Below are positions 14,852 through 26,100 of a DNA stretch of 64,000 nt, piece after piece; position 1 is the stretch's first letter, and every line of letters begins with the position of its first letter. The DNA lies in the NCBI GenBank assembly GCA_964030475.1, contig CAXIPT010000005.1:4973020-5037019 (forward strand), read 5' to 3'. The notes under the pieces are model-generated. The model made no database searches, had not been told where the DNA came from, and was given only the letters and a program-made list of their open reading frames with translations. A program made the translations under genes and the position numbers. The stretch is from Tethya wilhelma. Taxonomy: Eukaryota; Porifera; Demospongiae; Tethyida; Tethyidae.

Positions 14852-17565
14852 ATGGATCACTATAGAGACGATTATGACAGGGAACTGGAGTCCTTCTCCC
14901 GTCGCGACCATTACAAGCGTTCTTCCCGTGACTACGACTATGACTCCCGTGACCTGGACTATCGCTCCTCCTACCCCCCTCCTTCGAGCTCCCTCATGGA
15001 CGACCCCTTTTATCGTCGCCTTGATGACCTCGAGGCTCGTATTTTCTCCCGTGGTGGCCCCCCTCCCTCGTTGGTCGATCGGGATCCCTTGCTTGATCCA
15101 ATTCGAGAACGTGAGAGAGATTTTGAAGAACCTGGTTCCATCGTTTATGGTTCTGTCCTGATTGTACCCAACTCACCTTTTGATCCTAAACCAAAGAGGC
15201 GTCCCAAACCGCCTGGTTGTACCACAGTCTTTGTCGGCAGCCTTCCTGATAATACGACAGAGAAACACATCTACGATCTCTTTTCCAAGTGCGGTAAGAT
15301 CAGCGACGTTCGACTCACGTCCAAGCGTAACTTTTGCCACGTTCAGTTTGCTGGTGGTGAACCTGAAGTGGAAAAGGCCATGGAGCTCTCTCAATGTCGT
15401 GTGCGAATCGGTCCTTCCAACACTCCTGCCGATGTGGGTCGAATTCACGTCGATTATGCCCAAGACAAAGCAGAAGTGGCTTTCCAGCGTAGGATTCAAG
15501 AGTGTGAGATGCTTGACTGCACCACAGCCAATATGACACAACTGAGTGCCGATATTCACCGGGAACAGGCCTTTGAGTACACGGCAAAGAATGTGACCCG
15601 ATGGTTTGAAAAGGGAGAGTGCACCAGCGATACTTCTAACTCTTTCTTCAGCCTCATCAGCTCTATCACGAACCAGACTCGCCGATTCAGCAAGAGCATG
15701 AAGGGCAAGGAAGAAGAGACTGCAGAGTTTATGCTGAGGAGGAAGAAATTTTATCAAGGCATTGACCGAGATTGTAAGTTAGGTTTAAGGGACTCCTGAT
15801 ATTCTGGTGGGAATGGGTAGCAGTGATGTTCAATATGAAGCTAGTGTGACTGGAGAAATACATGGTGTCTCTTTCTTGATTTTTCAACTCTCTTAGGTAA
15901 GCTGCTTAAGAATCTCCTGGATGCTGCTCATCAGCAAAAGCCTTGGGGCCATTTCACCAAAGGACAAAGAAAGAGTCTCTCTTCGTGGAAAGATCAGCTT
16001 GCTGTGAGTATGTGTTGCTTGAGAGAGTAAGATGGTGTGTCTAGGCTTTGTTTCCCTCATGGGCAAGTTGCCTTAGCTCTGTTTGAGTTCTGAGGGTCAA
16101 CGTAATCACTTGAGGGAAGAGTAAACCTCCAGTTTAATCCCAACGCTTCACTGTACCCTGTTGAAGTGTTGTTTCATGCCCTGGAGACATATCACAACCT
16201 AGCTATAGTTTTCGTGCTCTGTGGGATCTACTCTGTAGTTGCTATATACACACATACACCCATTGTGATCACTATCAAAACCACCTACATCCCTAGGAGT
16301 TACAAGAACAAGTACAAAGGGGACTAACTAGTACCACTGAGTCTGCAAGTCAACCACCTCCTGCTAAAGTGATGCGACTTGATTCAGGTGAGACAGTTAA
16401 CACGAGACTAATGCCACATTCACAGCTAGTGTGTGTTCTATTAGACTCCAACTATGAGGCTGATTTGGACAGAGCCAAGAAGGAGATTGAACAGCTCAAG
16501 ACAGACCACGAGGTTTCCATGGAGAGGAAAGATAGACAGGTATGTGTAGCTTCTTACAAAGTTAGGGTGTAGTTGTAGAGGGAAATATGTTGTGAATTTG
16601 TGGCACTTATATCCTTCTCAGATTCTACAACTGAAGACTTTGTTGGCCAAATTTAAGCAGGTATGTTTTTGTCTAATCCCTTAGTGACTATTACAATCAT
16701 CATTATGTCATAAAATTTCTCCAATCACAGTCTTGTCCTGAAGAGTGGGAGAAGACCATTGGTGGATCATCAAAAGAACAGGTAACAAACACACCGTTCT
16801 TGCATGAATTCTCTGTTGCTTGGGAGAGAGAGAGAGATGGTGTCTAGACTTGTTCCCCTCATGGGCAAGTTGCCTTAGCTCTGTTTGAGTTCTGAGGGTC
16901 AACGTAATCACTTGAGGGAAGAGTAAACCTCCAGTTTAATCCCAATGCTTCACTTGTACCCTATTGAAGTGTTGTTTCATGCCCTGGAGACATATCACAG
17001 TGTTTTCAATAGCTCTGTGTTTTTACAGTCTAGTTGCAAGGTCACACATAGCACTCATTTCGTCTCCTATCATGGTCTCTCACCACCATAGATGGAAGAG
17101 GGAGTGAAAAAGGAGGCAGGAGTGAAGAAAGAAGCAGAAAATGACAAAGAATCCAGCGAGAAGATAGATGGTGTCAATCTCGACGACCTCAATGCTGTCA
17201 TGGATGACAGCTCTAACTCACTAGCCGCTGCAGCCGCCGCTTATGCTCAGATGCGCTCCACTATTGGGTCCACGGAGGTCACAGGACTGGGCCTCTCAGA
17301 GCCAGAGGTGGCCATCGTGTCAGTCCTCGCGGCCTTCCTCACTGTGCACCCCTTGGGCGCCACAATTGAGGAGATCACTGCCTATTTCCAAGGCTTCAAC
17401 CCCTCCTACAACAGCTACTACATCGACTCCCTCCTGCGCCGTCTGCCTAAAGTGTTCCAACTGACGACCGGAGACGCCAACACCCCGGCCAAGTGGTGGT
17501 TCCTGGGCTTTCAGACGTGCTACACGGCCATTGTCAACCAAGACACAGAGAGCAAGTGCCTTTGA
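14852..17565 (+). CDS. ENOX: ENOX family protein (ecto-NOX disulfide-thiol exchanger), first 3'-copy
   Basis: Exon 1 (14852-15773) begins MDHYRDDYDRELESFSRRD, a charged low-complexity region, then has the ENOX signature KRRPKPPGCTTVFVG opening an RRM (RNP2-like VFVGSL, RNP1-like KRNFCHVQF, end GRIHVDYAQDK). The region after it (AKNVTRWFEKGECT, SLISSITNQTRRFSK) matches the ENOX mid-domain. Later exons start at 15897, 16297, about 16449, 16622, 16731 and 17092. They give KPWGHFTKGQRKSLSSW, a coiled coil (DRAKKEIEQLKTDHE), then the C-terminal domain EPEVAIVSVLAAFLTVHPLG and KWWFLGFQTCYTAIVNQD. This copy stops TESKCL because a duplication breakpoint cuts the last exon; the ancestral ending is in the second copy. 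Animal ENOX proteins are reported as cell-surface NADH oxidases; that role is from the family, not visible here. Confidence 0.92.
16011..16197 (+). repeat. About 185-bp dispersed repeat, copy 1 of 4
   Basis: A block running from tgttgcttgagagag to ctggagacatatcaca occurs in two different ENOX introns (16011-16197 and 16816-16998). The gene duplication multiplies it to four (also about 17991-18177 and 18800-18976). No terminal inverted repeats or A-tail were found, so its class is unknown. Confidence 0.75.
16816..16998 (+). repeat. About 185-bp dispersed repeat, copy 2 of 4
   Basis: Second intronic copy of the block at 16011, with small substitutions. It shares ctcatgggcaagttgcctt and the end ctggagacatatcacag. 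Confidence 0.75.
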
Positions 17566-19575
17566 GTACACAGCAAAGAATGTGACACGATGGTTTGAAA
17601 AGGGAGAGTGCACCAGCGATACTTCTAACTCTTTCTTCAGCCTCATCAGCTCTATCACGAACCAGACTCGCCGCTTCAGCAAGAGCATGAAGAGCAAGGA
17701 AGAAGAGACTGCAGAGTTCATGCTGAGGAGGAAGAAATTTTATCAAGGCATTGACAGAGATTGTAAGTTTGGTTCAAGGGACTCCTGATATTCTGGTGGG
17801 AATGGGTAGCAGTGATGTAATGTGAAGCTGAAGAAAAAACTATCGTGTTCCTTTCTTGATTTTTCAACTCTCTTAGGTAAGCTTCTTAAGAATCTCTTGG
17901 ATGCTGCTCATCAGCAAAAGCCTTGGGGCCATTTTACCAAAGGACAGAGAAAGAGTCTCTCTTCGTGGAAAGATCAGCTCGCTGTGAGTGTGTGTTGCTT
18001 GAGAGAGTGAGATGGTGTGTCTAGGCTTTGTTTCCCTCATGGGCAAGTTGCCTTAGCTCTGTTTGAGTTATGAGGGTCAACGTAATCACTTGAGGGAAGA
18101 GTAAACCTCCAGTTTAATCCCAATGCTTCACTTTTACCCTGTTGAAGTGTTGTTTCATGCCCTGGAAACATGTCACAACCTAGTTTTCATGCTCTGTGGA
18201 ATCTACTGTGTAGTTGCTATATACACACATACACCCATTGTGATCACTATCAAAACCACCTACATCCCTAGGAGTTGCAAGAACAAGTACAAAGGGGACT
18301 AACTAGTACCACTGAGTCTGCAAGTCAACCACCTCCTGCTAAAGTGATGCGACTTGATTCAGGTGAGACAGTTAACACGAGACTAATGCCACATTCACAG
18401 CTAGTGTGTGTTCTATTAGACTCCAACTATGAGGCTGATTTGGACAGAGCCAAGAAGGAGATTGAACAGCTCAAGACAGACCACGAGGTTTCCATGGAGA
18501 GGAAAGATAGACAGGTGTGTACATACGTATCTTGTTAGCTTCTTACATAGAGGGGTATAGTTGAGGGGAAGTATGTTGTAAATGTGTGACATTTATTCTT
18601 CTCAGATTCTACAACTGAAGACATTGTTAGCCAAATTTAAACAGGTATATGGTTTGCCGGATCCTTTAGTGGTGATTACATCATTATGATGTCATAAAAT
18701 TTCTCTAATTGTAGTCTTGTCCTGAAGAGTGGGAGAAGACCATTGGTGGATCATCAAAAGAACAGGTAACAAACACACTGCTCTTACATGAATGCTCTGC
18801 TGCTTGAGAGAGAGAGATGGTGTCTAGCTTGTTCCCCTCATGGGCAAGTTGCCTTAGCTCTGTTTGAGTTCTGAGGGTCAACGTAATCACTTGAGGGAAG
18901 AGTAAACCTCCAGTTTAATCCCAACGCTTCACTTGTACCCTGTTGAAGTGTTGTTTCATGCCCTGGAGACATATTATCACAGTATTTTCAATAACCAATG
19001 GTTTTACAGTGCAGTTGCAGCTTGCAACTTGCAAGGTCACTCATAGCACTCATTTCATCTCCTGTCATGGTCTCTCACCACCATAGATGGAAGAGGGAGT
19101 GAAAAAGGAGGCAGGAGTGAAGAAAGAAGCAGATGACAAAGACTCCAGCGAGAAGATAGATGGTGTCAATCTCGACGACCTCAATGCCGTCATGGACGAC
19201 AGCTCTAACTCACTAGCCGCTGCAGCCGCTGCTTACGCTCAGATGCGCTCCACTATCGGGTCTACAGAGGTCACAGGACTGGGCCTCTCGGAGCCAGAGG
19301 TGGCCATCGTGTCGGTCCTCGCGGCCTTCCTCACCGTGCACCCCTTGGGGGCCACAATCGAGGAGATCACCGCCTACTTCCAAGGCTTCAACCCCTCCTA
19401 CAACAGCTACTACATCGACTCCCTCTTGCGCCGTCTGCCTAAAGTGTTCCAACTGACGACAGGAGATGCCAACACCCCGGCCAAGTGGTGGTTCCTGGGC
19501 TTTCAGACATGCTACACGGCCATTGTCAACCAAGACACAGAGAGCAAGGATGAGAAGTCAACCTCAGACAAATGA
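17558..19575 (+). pseudogene. Tandem duplicate of the ENOX 3' half, lacking the RRM exon start
   Basis: The 1,988-bp segment 15569-17556 is repeated at 17558-19548, exons and introns included, offset by about 1,989 bp. The repeat begins inside exon 1 (after the RRM) and ends inside the last exon, joined by one extra T at 17557. Copy 2 therefore has no N-terminal exon of its own but retains intact downstream exons and the fuller ending TESKDEKSTSDK. Differences between copies are a few per cent and in coding exons mostly silent. Copy-2 exons could be used as alternative exons from the upstream gene, since exon ends and phases are identical. An un-merged haplotype in the assembly is the main alternative. 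It is labelled a pseudogene only because it is not an autonomous gene. Confidence 0.85.
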
Positions 19576-20129
19576 TTTGATAGAGAAAAACGACTGTATG
19601 TGTACGTTTGGGGTCACAATAATTGTTCTCACACACACTCAGATTGTATACCGTTATCCTTACTATCCTGACACTCTAAGTTTGTAAATTCATACAACAC
19701 TCACATGCTCACATGTAAGCATAGAAATTGTACGTACTTTCCTTAAATAAAACTGTATCTTTGTACCTTTTGTCCTATGATGGTGATACTGGATTAAATT
19801 TGTGCGTACATCTATTATCATTGTCTATTACTGTATACTAATATCTATATATTCACAGTCATTTTGTGTGTTAGCTTGTGTAAATTTGCAGCTATTATTT
19901 TAATTTTTGTAACCACTTTTGTTGCTGCCAAAAATAATTTTTGTTTAAAAAAATGATCTACAACAGCTAGTCATGTGAAGGAGTGGTGGCTATTATACAC
20001 ACACTATACAAAACAACCTAAAGTGAAAAGAAGTGGGGGAAGAAAGAAAGGATTGATATTTGAACAAGCAAAGTGTATAAAGAGGAGCCATTATTGAGAG
20101 ATAGAGAATCATATATTGCAGCTAGTTAG
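19576..20129. other. Tail-to-tail 3' region between ENOX and PEX1
   Basis: AT-rich 3' UTR and intergenic sequence. A canonical AATAAA for the ENOX transcript lies at 19746-19751. No other structure was identified. Confidence 0.6.
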
Positions 20130-23100
20130 CTAGGCCATAGTTGCTGTTGGTGTGATGTCAGCTACAGTCACTTTAGTCTTTCCAATAAACTTCTCATATC
20201 TGGTTAATTAGAGAGAAAAATTGAACATAATCACAGAATCATGACACATCACGTAAAGTTAATTTCTTAGATCTAATACAACCAGGCCATCCCCACTTAA
20301 AGAGTATGTAAATCTATTTAAAAACTACCACAATACTATTCCAGTATTTTCCCTTAGGACATTACTTACATTTGATCGTATTTTCTGCGTTCACTCTCAG
20401 ACACCGATGGTTTGACCTCATCAAGAGCAGCGAGGAGATCCTCCTGGGTGATGGTGGATGTCCCCGCTGTTGCTCTCAATGTGGACGGTCTCTCTGAAAC
20501 AGTTTTCAGTTTCAATTTGAGAGAGCGATCCGTGGCTGCTCGTAGGAGCTGTTTCTCACGTAGGACAGTCGCCTGTGGAGTAGACAACACATAAACATAC
20601 AATGTCATGATTGTGAAAGGCTAAGACCTTGTTTACCAAAACTCAACAGAACTACCCACTAGTTGGACATGGAGTAATAACACATGTATACATGTACAGT
20701 AATCTTTGGCCATAAACTAAATAGTATACCGTATAGTGGGAAAGTTTAATGGGGTATGACTTTTCGCGGATGTCTCTCATCAAACATTCTTGCGTTATAA
20801 CTTTCGCAGATGAACTGCTGATCTCCATACGTATATACATTTTCGCAGATAAAAACTTTCATGGATGGATCATGAGAAAGTTAAACCCCGCGAAACTTTC
20901 CCACTAGATGGTATAATTATATGAACTGACCTTGCTTTCCAAAGAATGTGTCAGTTGAGGTTGTTCCACTCTCCCAGACCCTAACGACTTGAACACCAGA
21001 GGACTCCTTCTCTTGGGTCTGTCGGATATCAGTGAGCTACCAATGCCCGATGTGTCCAGTGTCCCTGATGCACCACTCTGTGAGCTGGAGCGACTCACCA
21101 CATCAACATCAGGACTGCCCTCTCTCGTGGAATTCATTGAGTCAAGGGCCTTGTGAGCCACCTTGAGCTGGGCATTGTAGAGGAGGGCCTTTAAATCGGC
21201 TCCAGTGTATCCCACAGTCTTATCGGCAATGATGCTGAGGTCAACACTGGGGTCAAGAGGGATACCTCTCTTCTGGGCCTCGAGGATCTCAAGTCTGTCA
21301 GCCTATTGGGAGAGAGGGAAACAGCTCTAATACTGTATTATACGATGGTACATTTAAAAGTTTATATAGAAGATTGTAATTGGTCTACAAGGCTAGCTAC
21401 ATGTAGTAGATATTTTGAGCACAGATTGTACTAAAGAATTATGAAATTCTAATATTAATTTCTTGAAAGAATACATAATACAAAAAATGAGAAGGTGGAG
21501 CACATTTCCAAACTATAAGCAATAACTTGAGCATAATTATTTTGCAATAACTATCAAACTGGAGTATACAAAAATGCTATTCAATCACACATTGTATCTG
21601 TCCAAACCTGTTCTGGCATGGCACAGAAGATGTTCCTGTCTATTCTTCCCGGTCTCAGGAGAGCTGGATCGATCAGATCAGGTCTGCTGGAGGCTGCAAG
21701 TACATACACACCTTGGAGCGCCTCCACTCCATCTAGCTGAGTCAGCAGTTGGTTCACTACCCGATCAGTGACACCAGTGTTGTCGTGGCCACGTCTATAA
21801 ATAGAAATAATGTCATAATAGCTATAAATAAACTAAATCTGGGGATGCAAATGGTGTTGATCACCCACCTTGGTGCTAGGGAGTCGAACTCATCAAAGAA
21901 GAGAATGCATGGCTTGGCAGACAGAGCTCTACAAATCAATATTGATGGCCGATTAGAAATTTCTACAATCAGAGGATTCATGGATATGATGCTCACCTTG
22001 TGAAAATGTCTCTAACAGCTTGTTCACTTGCTCCAATGTATTTGCTCAGGAGCTCTGGTCCCTGGGAAAAGAAGGATTGAAAAAAAACACAGTACATAGA
22101 AATTGATACAAAACTAAATAGTACACACGCTAACCTTGATACTGACAAAATTGAGGGCAAACTCTTTGGCCACAGCTCCTGCCAGCAGTGTCTTTCCAGT
22201 ACCAGGAGCTCCATAGAGGAGGACTCCACACCTCTGTTTGATGGGACACTGGCTGAATAGCTTAGGGTACTGCAAGAAACCGGGAGAAAAATGAAATGAC
22301 ACACAATTTGTCTGTGAAGACTTACAAGACTCACATGCAAAAAAACATTGAATATTCCCTGTCAAATAATTGTGACTTTAAGGCACTTGGTAATCTTACC
22401 TTGCTGGGCCAAAAGAGAGTTTCTGTGAGTGTCCTTTTTGCATCTTTCATACCTCCTACGTCAGAGAAATCAATCGTCCCTGATGAATGCAGGGGTAGCC
22501 CACGTAATGAGACCGGAACGAAGCCTTCGAGAGCATCATAAAAGTCATGGGTAGTGAGTACCATCCTAGAGAGGGAGTTGACCTTGCGGAGCTCGGGAAC
22601 GCTTCGCTGGGACCCTCCTGCTAGTTCATCAATACTGTAGTCTGCTTTCAGTGTCACAGTCGAATCCATGGATATCTTCTTAAGCTTCCTATAGCTGTCC
22701 AATCTAGGGGAAAGTTCGTTTGATTTTGTCGCTTCTATGGGAAGTTTGGTCTTGTAATTTGACTTTTTCCAAGAAGAAGGAAACTTTGGAGGGGAGCCAG
22801 AGAGAGATACAGTAGAAGGTGAGGAGGCAGTGACCAGCTCCAGTGAGTCACCCTCGAAGCTATCGGAGGAGAGTCTGCTCCACGAGGAGAGAGAGGGAAA
22901 GGATGTGGGACAGATGGTACGAAGTTCAGACTTGCTTATAGCACGATCCACAAGAGTGGCTAGATCACTGGACTGGAAGCCCTCGGTCCTGAGAGCAATT
23001 TTCCTACATAACAAATGTATGCGTTAAGGTAAATATGTATTCAATCATGTCTTGGAGTTGATGTACCCCAATATACATACCTCAGTTGTAAGTTATGCAG

Positions 23101-26100
23101 TTTGAGCTGATTCTTTGACTTGAGAATGGCGTTCAAAATGGCCACTCTATCAGCCTGCAGCACACACAATGACACATTCACAATAGTATGTATGCAAAAA
23201 ATTCTCAGAAGTCCCTACATACCAGGTTGGGAGGGCCAATCTCAATACACTTATTGAAGATGTGTTCCCCTCTGGACTGCATCAGTAGCTTGTTGAGGGT
23301 CTGTTTGCTCTGGGAGGTGACCATGATGAGGACATGATCATCTTTGATCCTCACCTCGTGGATAAGATCGAGCAATACTGCAGCAAGTAGAAGAGAGGGG
23401 TACATGAATAGTGGTTTATGACATGGAGACTAGACAGAACAGAGAGAGAAAGAGTTTATCTATGGTTATGGGTAAAGGTAGTCAAAGTAGAATAGCTGGC
23501 TATGCTCTACTGAACTGTCATATGTACATGCCACACACTATGTACACCAGAACACAGAGAGTCAATTTCATTTTTATCTGACCATTGGCAGCTGCTATAG
23601 TTTGCAACAGCCACTCAAGTTTTATGCTAGTAGTCTTGATTGTATTATCTTATATGCTTTTGAATCAAGATCATATCGAGCAAAATGTGAACTAACAGAA
23701 TTATAACAGCATATAATATAATGCCTGTGCCCTCAAGTTTCGGGGCGATCCATTGCATGCTTTAACTAATACATATTAGAGTGTGAGGATAAACGTTAAA
23801 ATGGAAATTATATGAGGCAAATATACAGCCAGCAGTACACTGAGGAGTAACACACACTGAAATGCTATCATACTAAATTATGCAATTTCAAGAAGATCAA
23901 AAATTTATGGGCCAGTTAATGTACCATAAGATTGGCTGTTTCTTCCCACAATTATTATCATGACAGGCCTAGCTAGGCTGAAACTTGGTGGTTAATTAAC
24001 CTGAGAGGCTCTTCATATGTAAAGTAGCACATGATCAGTTTAGCTCTTTTTTTCCATGAATTTCTCTAAAATATTCATGATTGACAAACTGGCACTACCC
24101 TTGCCAGACATCATTATGAATGAGATTGTGTGTATCGGTGTCGCAGAATGCATTTGGTTCATAGCTGCACCATGCCTAAGCCTGTTACTGTTGCAATGTC
24201 TTGGTAAGCTAATTTTTCACTTTGACGACCCCTTACCTATAACACAAGTGAGTAGGGAGATCAATGGGTTTAGCCAGTGCATGCATGCCCTAAGTTCTTG
24301 GATGGCTAGGTAAGGGGTCGTCAAAGACCATATATCCTGCTACAACTCATGTGAGTAGGGAGATCAAAGCAAACAATGGGGTTAGCTCAATAGCCTCCAT
24401 TGATTTCAACCTGCCTATACACATACTCCACAACACAGCACAGTGTATATACCTTGTGCCTTCTTGATGCTGGCTGTCCCCTCCTCCCCCACCATCTCCT
24501 GGGCGTCTTCAAACACCGGCATACAATGGTCCAGGTCATCCAGGAGCAGCACTGATGGCTGGTGGAAGACTGCCTCACGGAAATAATTCTTTAAACGTTT
24601 CTTCACTCGATGAGTTGATTGTCCTGCAACAAAAAATAGCAAACCATCGACACAGTGTCAAGAACGCTACTCTCATACACTCCAAGACTGCCTCCTTTCT
24701 CTACCTCCTATGGGAACATGGCTTGTTGTTCATCATAGCGATTTCCTACACATCTCACTCTTGCATTGATATGCTTATTTTGTGATTGCATATTATCTCA
24801 ATTTGAAGTTCAAGACAATAGTCACCATTTTCCAAGCAGAGGGAGGACTTTGGCTATGAGGCTTCACTCACACACATCCCCCTCACTCTGACTCACCTCT
24901 CATAAATGTGCAGTCCACAACTGCCACATTGGCATAGTAGGGATGACCAGTTGCCCCTTTGCAGAGGATTTTGGCGAGGCTCGTCTTTCCACAGCCTGCA
25001 CTGCTTCCCTGGGAGCCACAGACCAAGAGCACACCACTCTTACGAGACTCAAAGAACACCCTGTCTATGTACTGCCTGCCTTCTTCCAGAGGCACATTCA
25101 GTGCACTAAAAAATACAACATTAAAAACGACATTAGTTTTAGTTTTATATGATCTAGAAACTATCAAGTAATTTTCTTAAAGCATTTCTCAACTATTGTA
25201 TGCAACACCTTAAGTTATTGATACTTGACCAACAATGCTAAACTATTTCACTGTTAAGTGTATAGTTAGTACATCAAGCTAGATCCTTTTTGTACTGCAT
25301 ATAGAATCTAGACTCTAATTATCCTCACCCAAAATGATCAGGGGTCTCCTCGATGATTGTCTGGTTCAGCTCCCTGATGTCCGATAGTTTCTCCACGGTG
25401 GTGATCTCCTTCGGAGGCAGTTCAACCCCCACGAGATTTCTGTTCACATCGGCCGGCTTCAGGAGGTAGTAGGAGAGAAGGGCCTCTTCTGGTTTCTTGT
25501 TTGGTGGATTACGTACAGCAATTCTCACATTCACTGGTTCACCTAGAGTGGGTGGGGAACACATGCATCAATGTAGACCATATCCATATAGCAGAGTAGT
25601 TCAAAGAAAATAACTGTCGCAGATGGCTCTTGTCAAACTTGCACAATAGTTACTGTCTGTGAAACAATGATGCTATAGACACCTCGCAAATTTGTTATAC
25701 TGAAATACACTTGGGGATACTCAAAAACAATGAAACTAAAGGATATGCATATTGTGGGTAATACATCTTACCTTTGTTTGTAAACAGTGGTATAATCTGT
25801 TTGTCTACGAGAGCACACCCAATGCTGTCCACCTCACACAGCTCTGACACCCACTCTGAGAACCTCCTCTTCACTTCAATGAAATCAACAGTCACTCCTT
25901 TTTCCTAAGAGAAACAAACACAAGAACATTTGAAAGAACTGTGAGTTTGCCTATAGTCCCTCTAGCCTTGTACCCAGACTCTCCTCTTTGAACTTTCTAT
26001 GAGCAAAAGGTCAGAGAGCCTGGGTACGAAGCAAATCTTTAACCTCCCATTTATTTCTAAGTGAGAGAAGTGATAAAAACTTACAGTTATTGGCTGAAGA

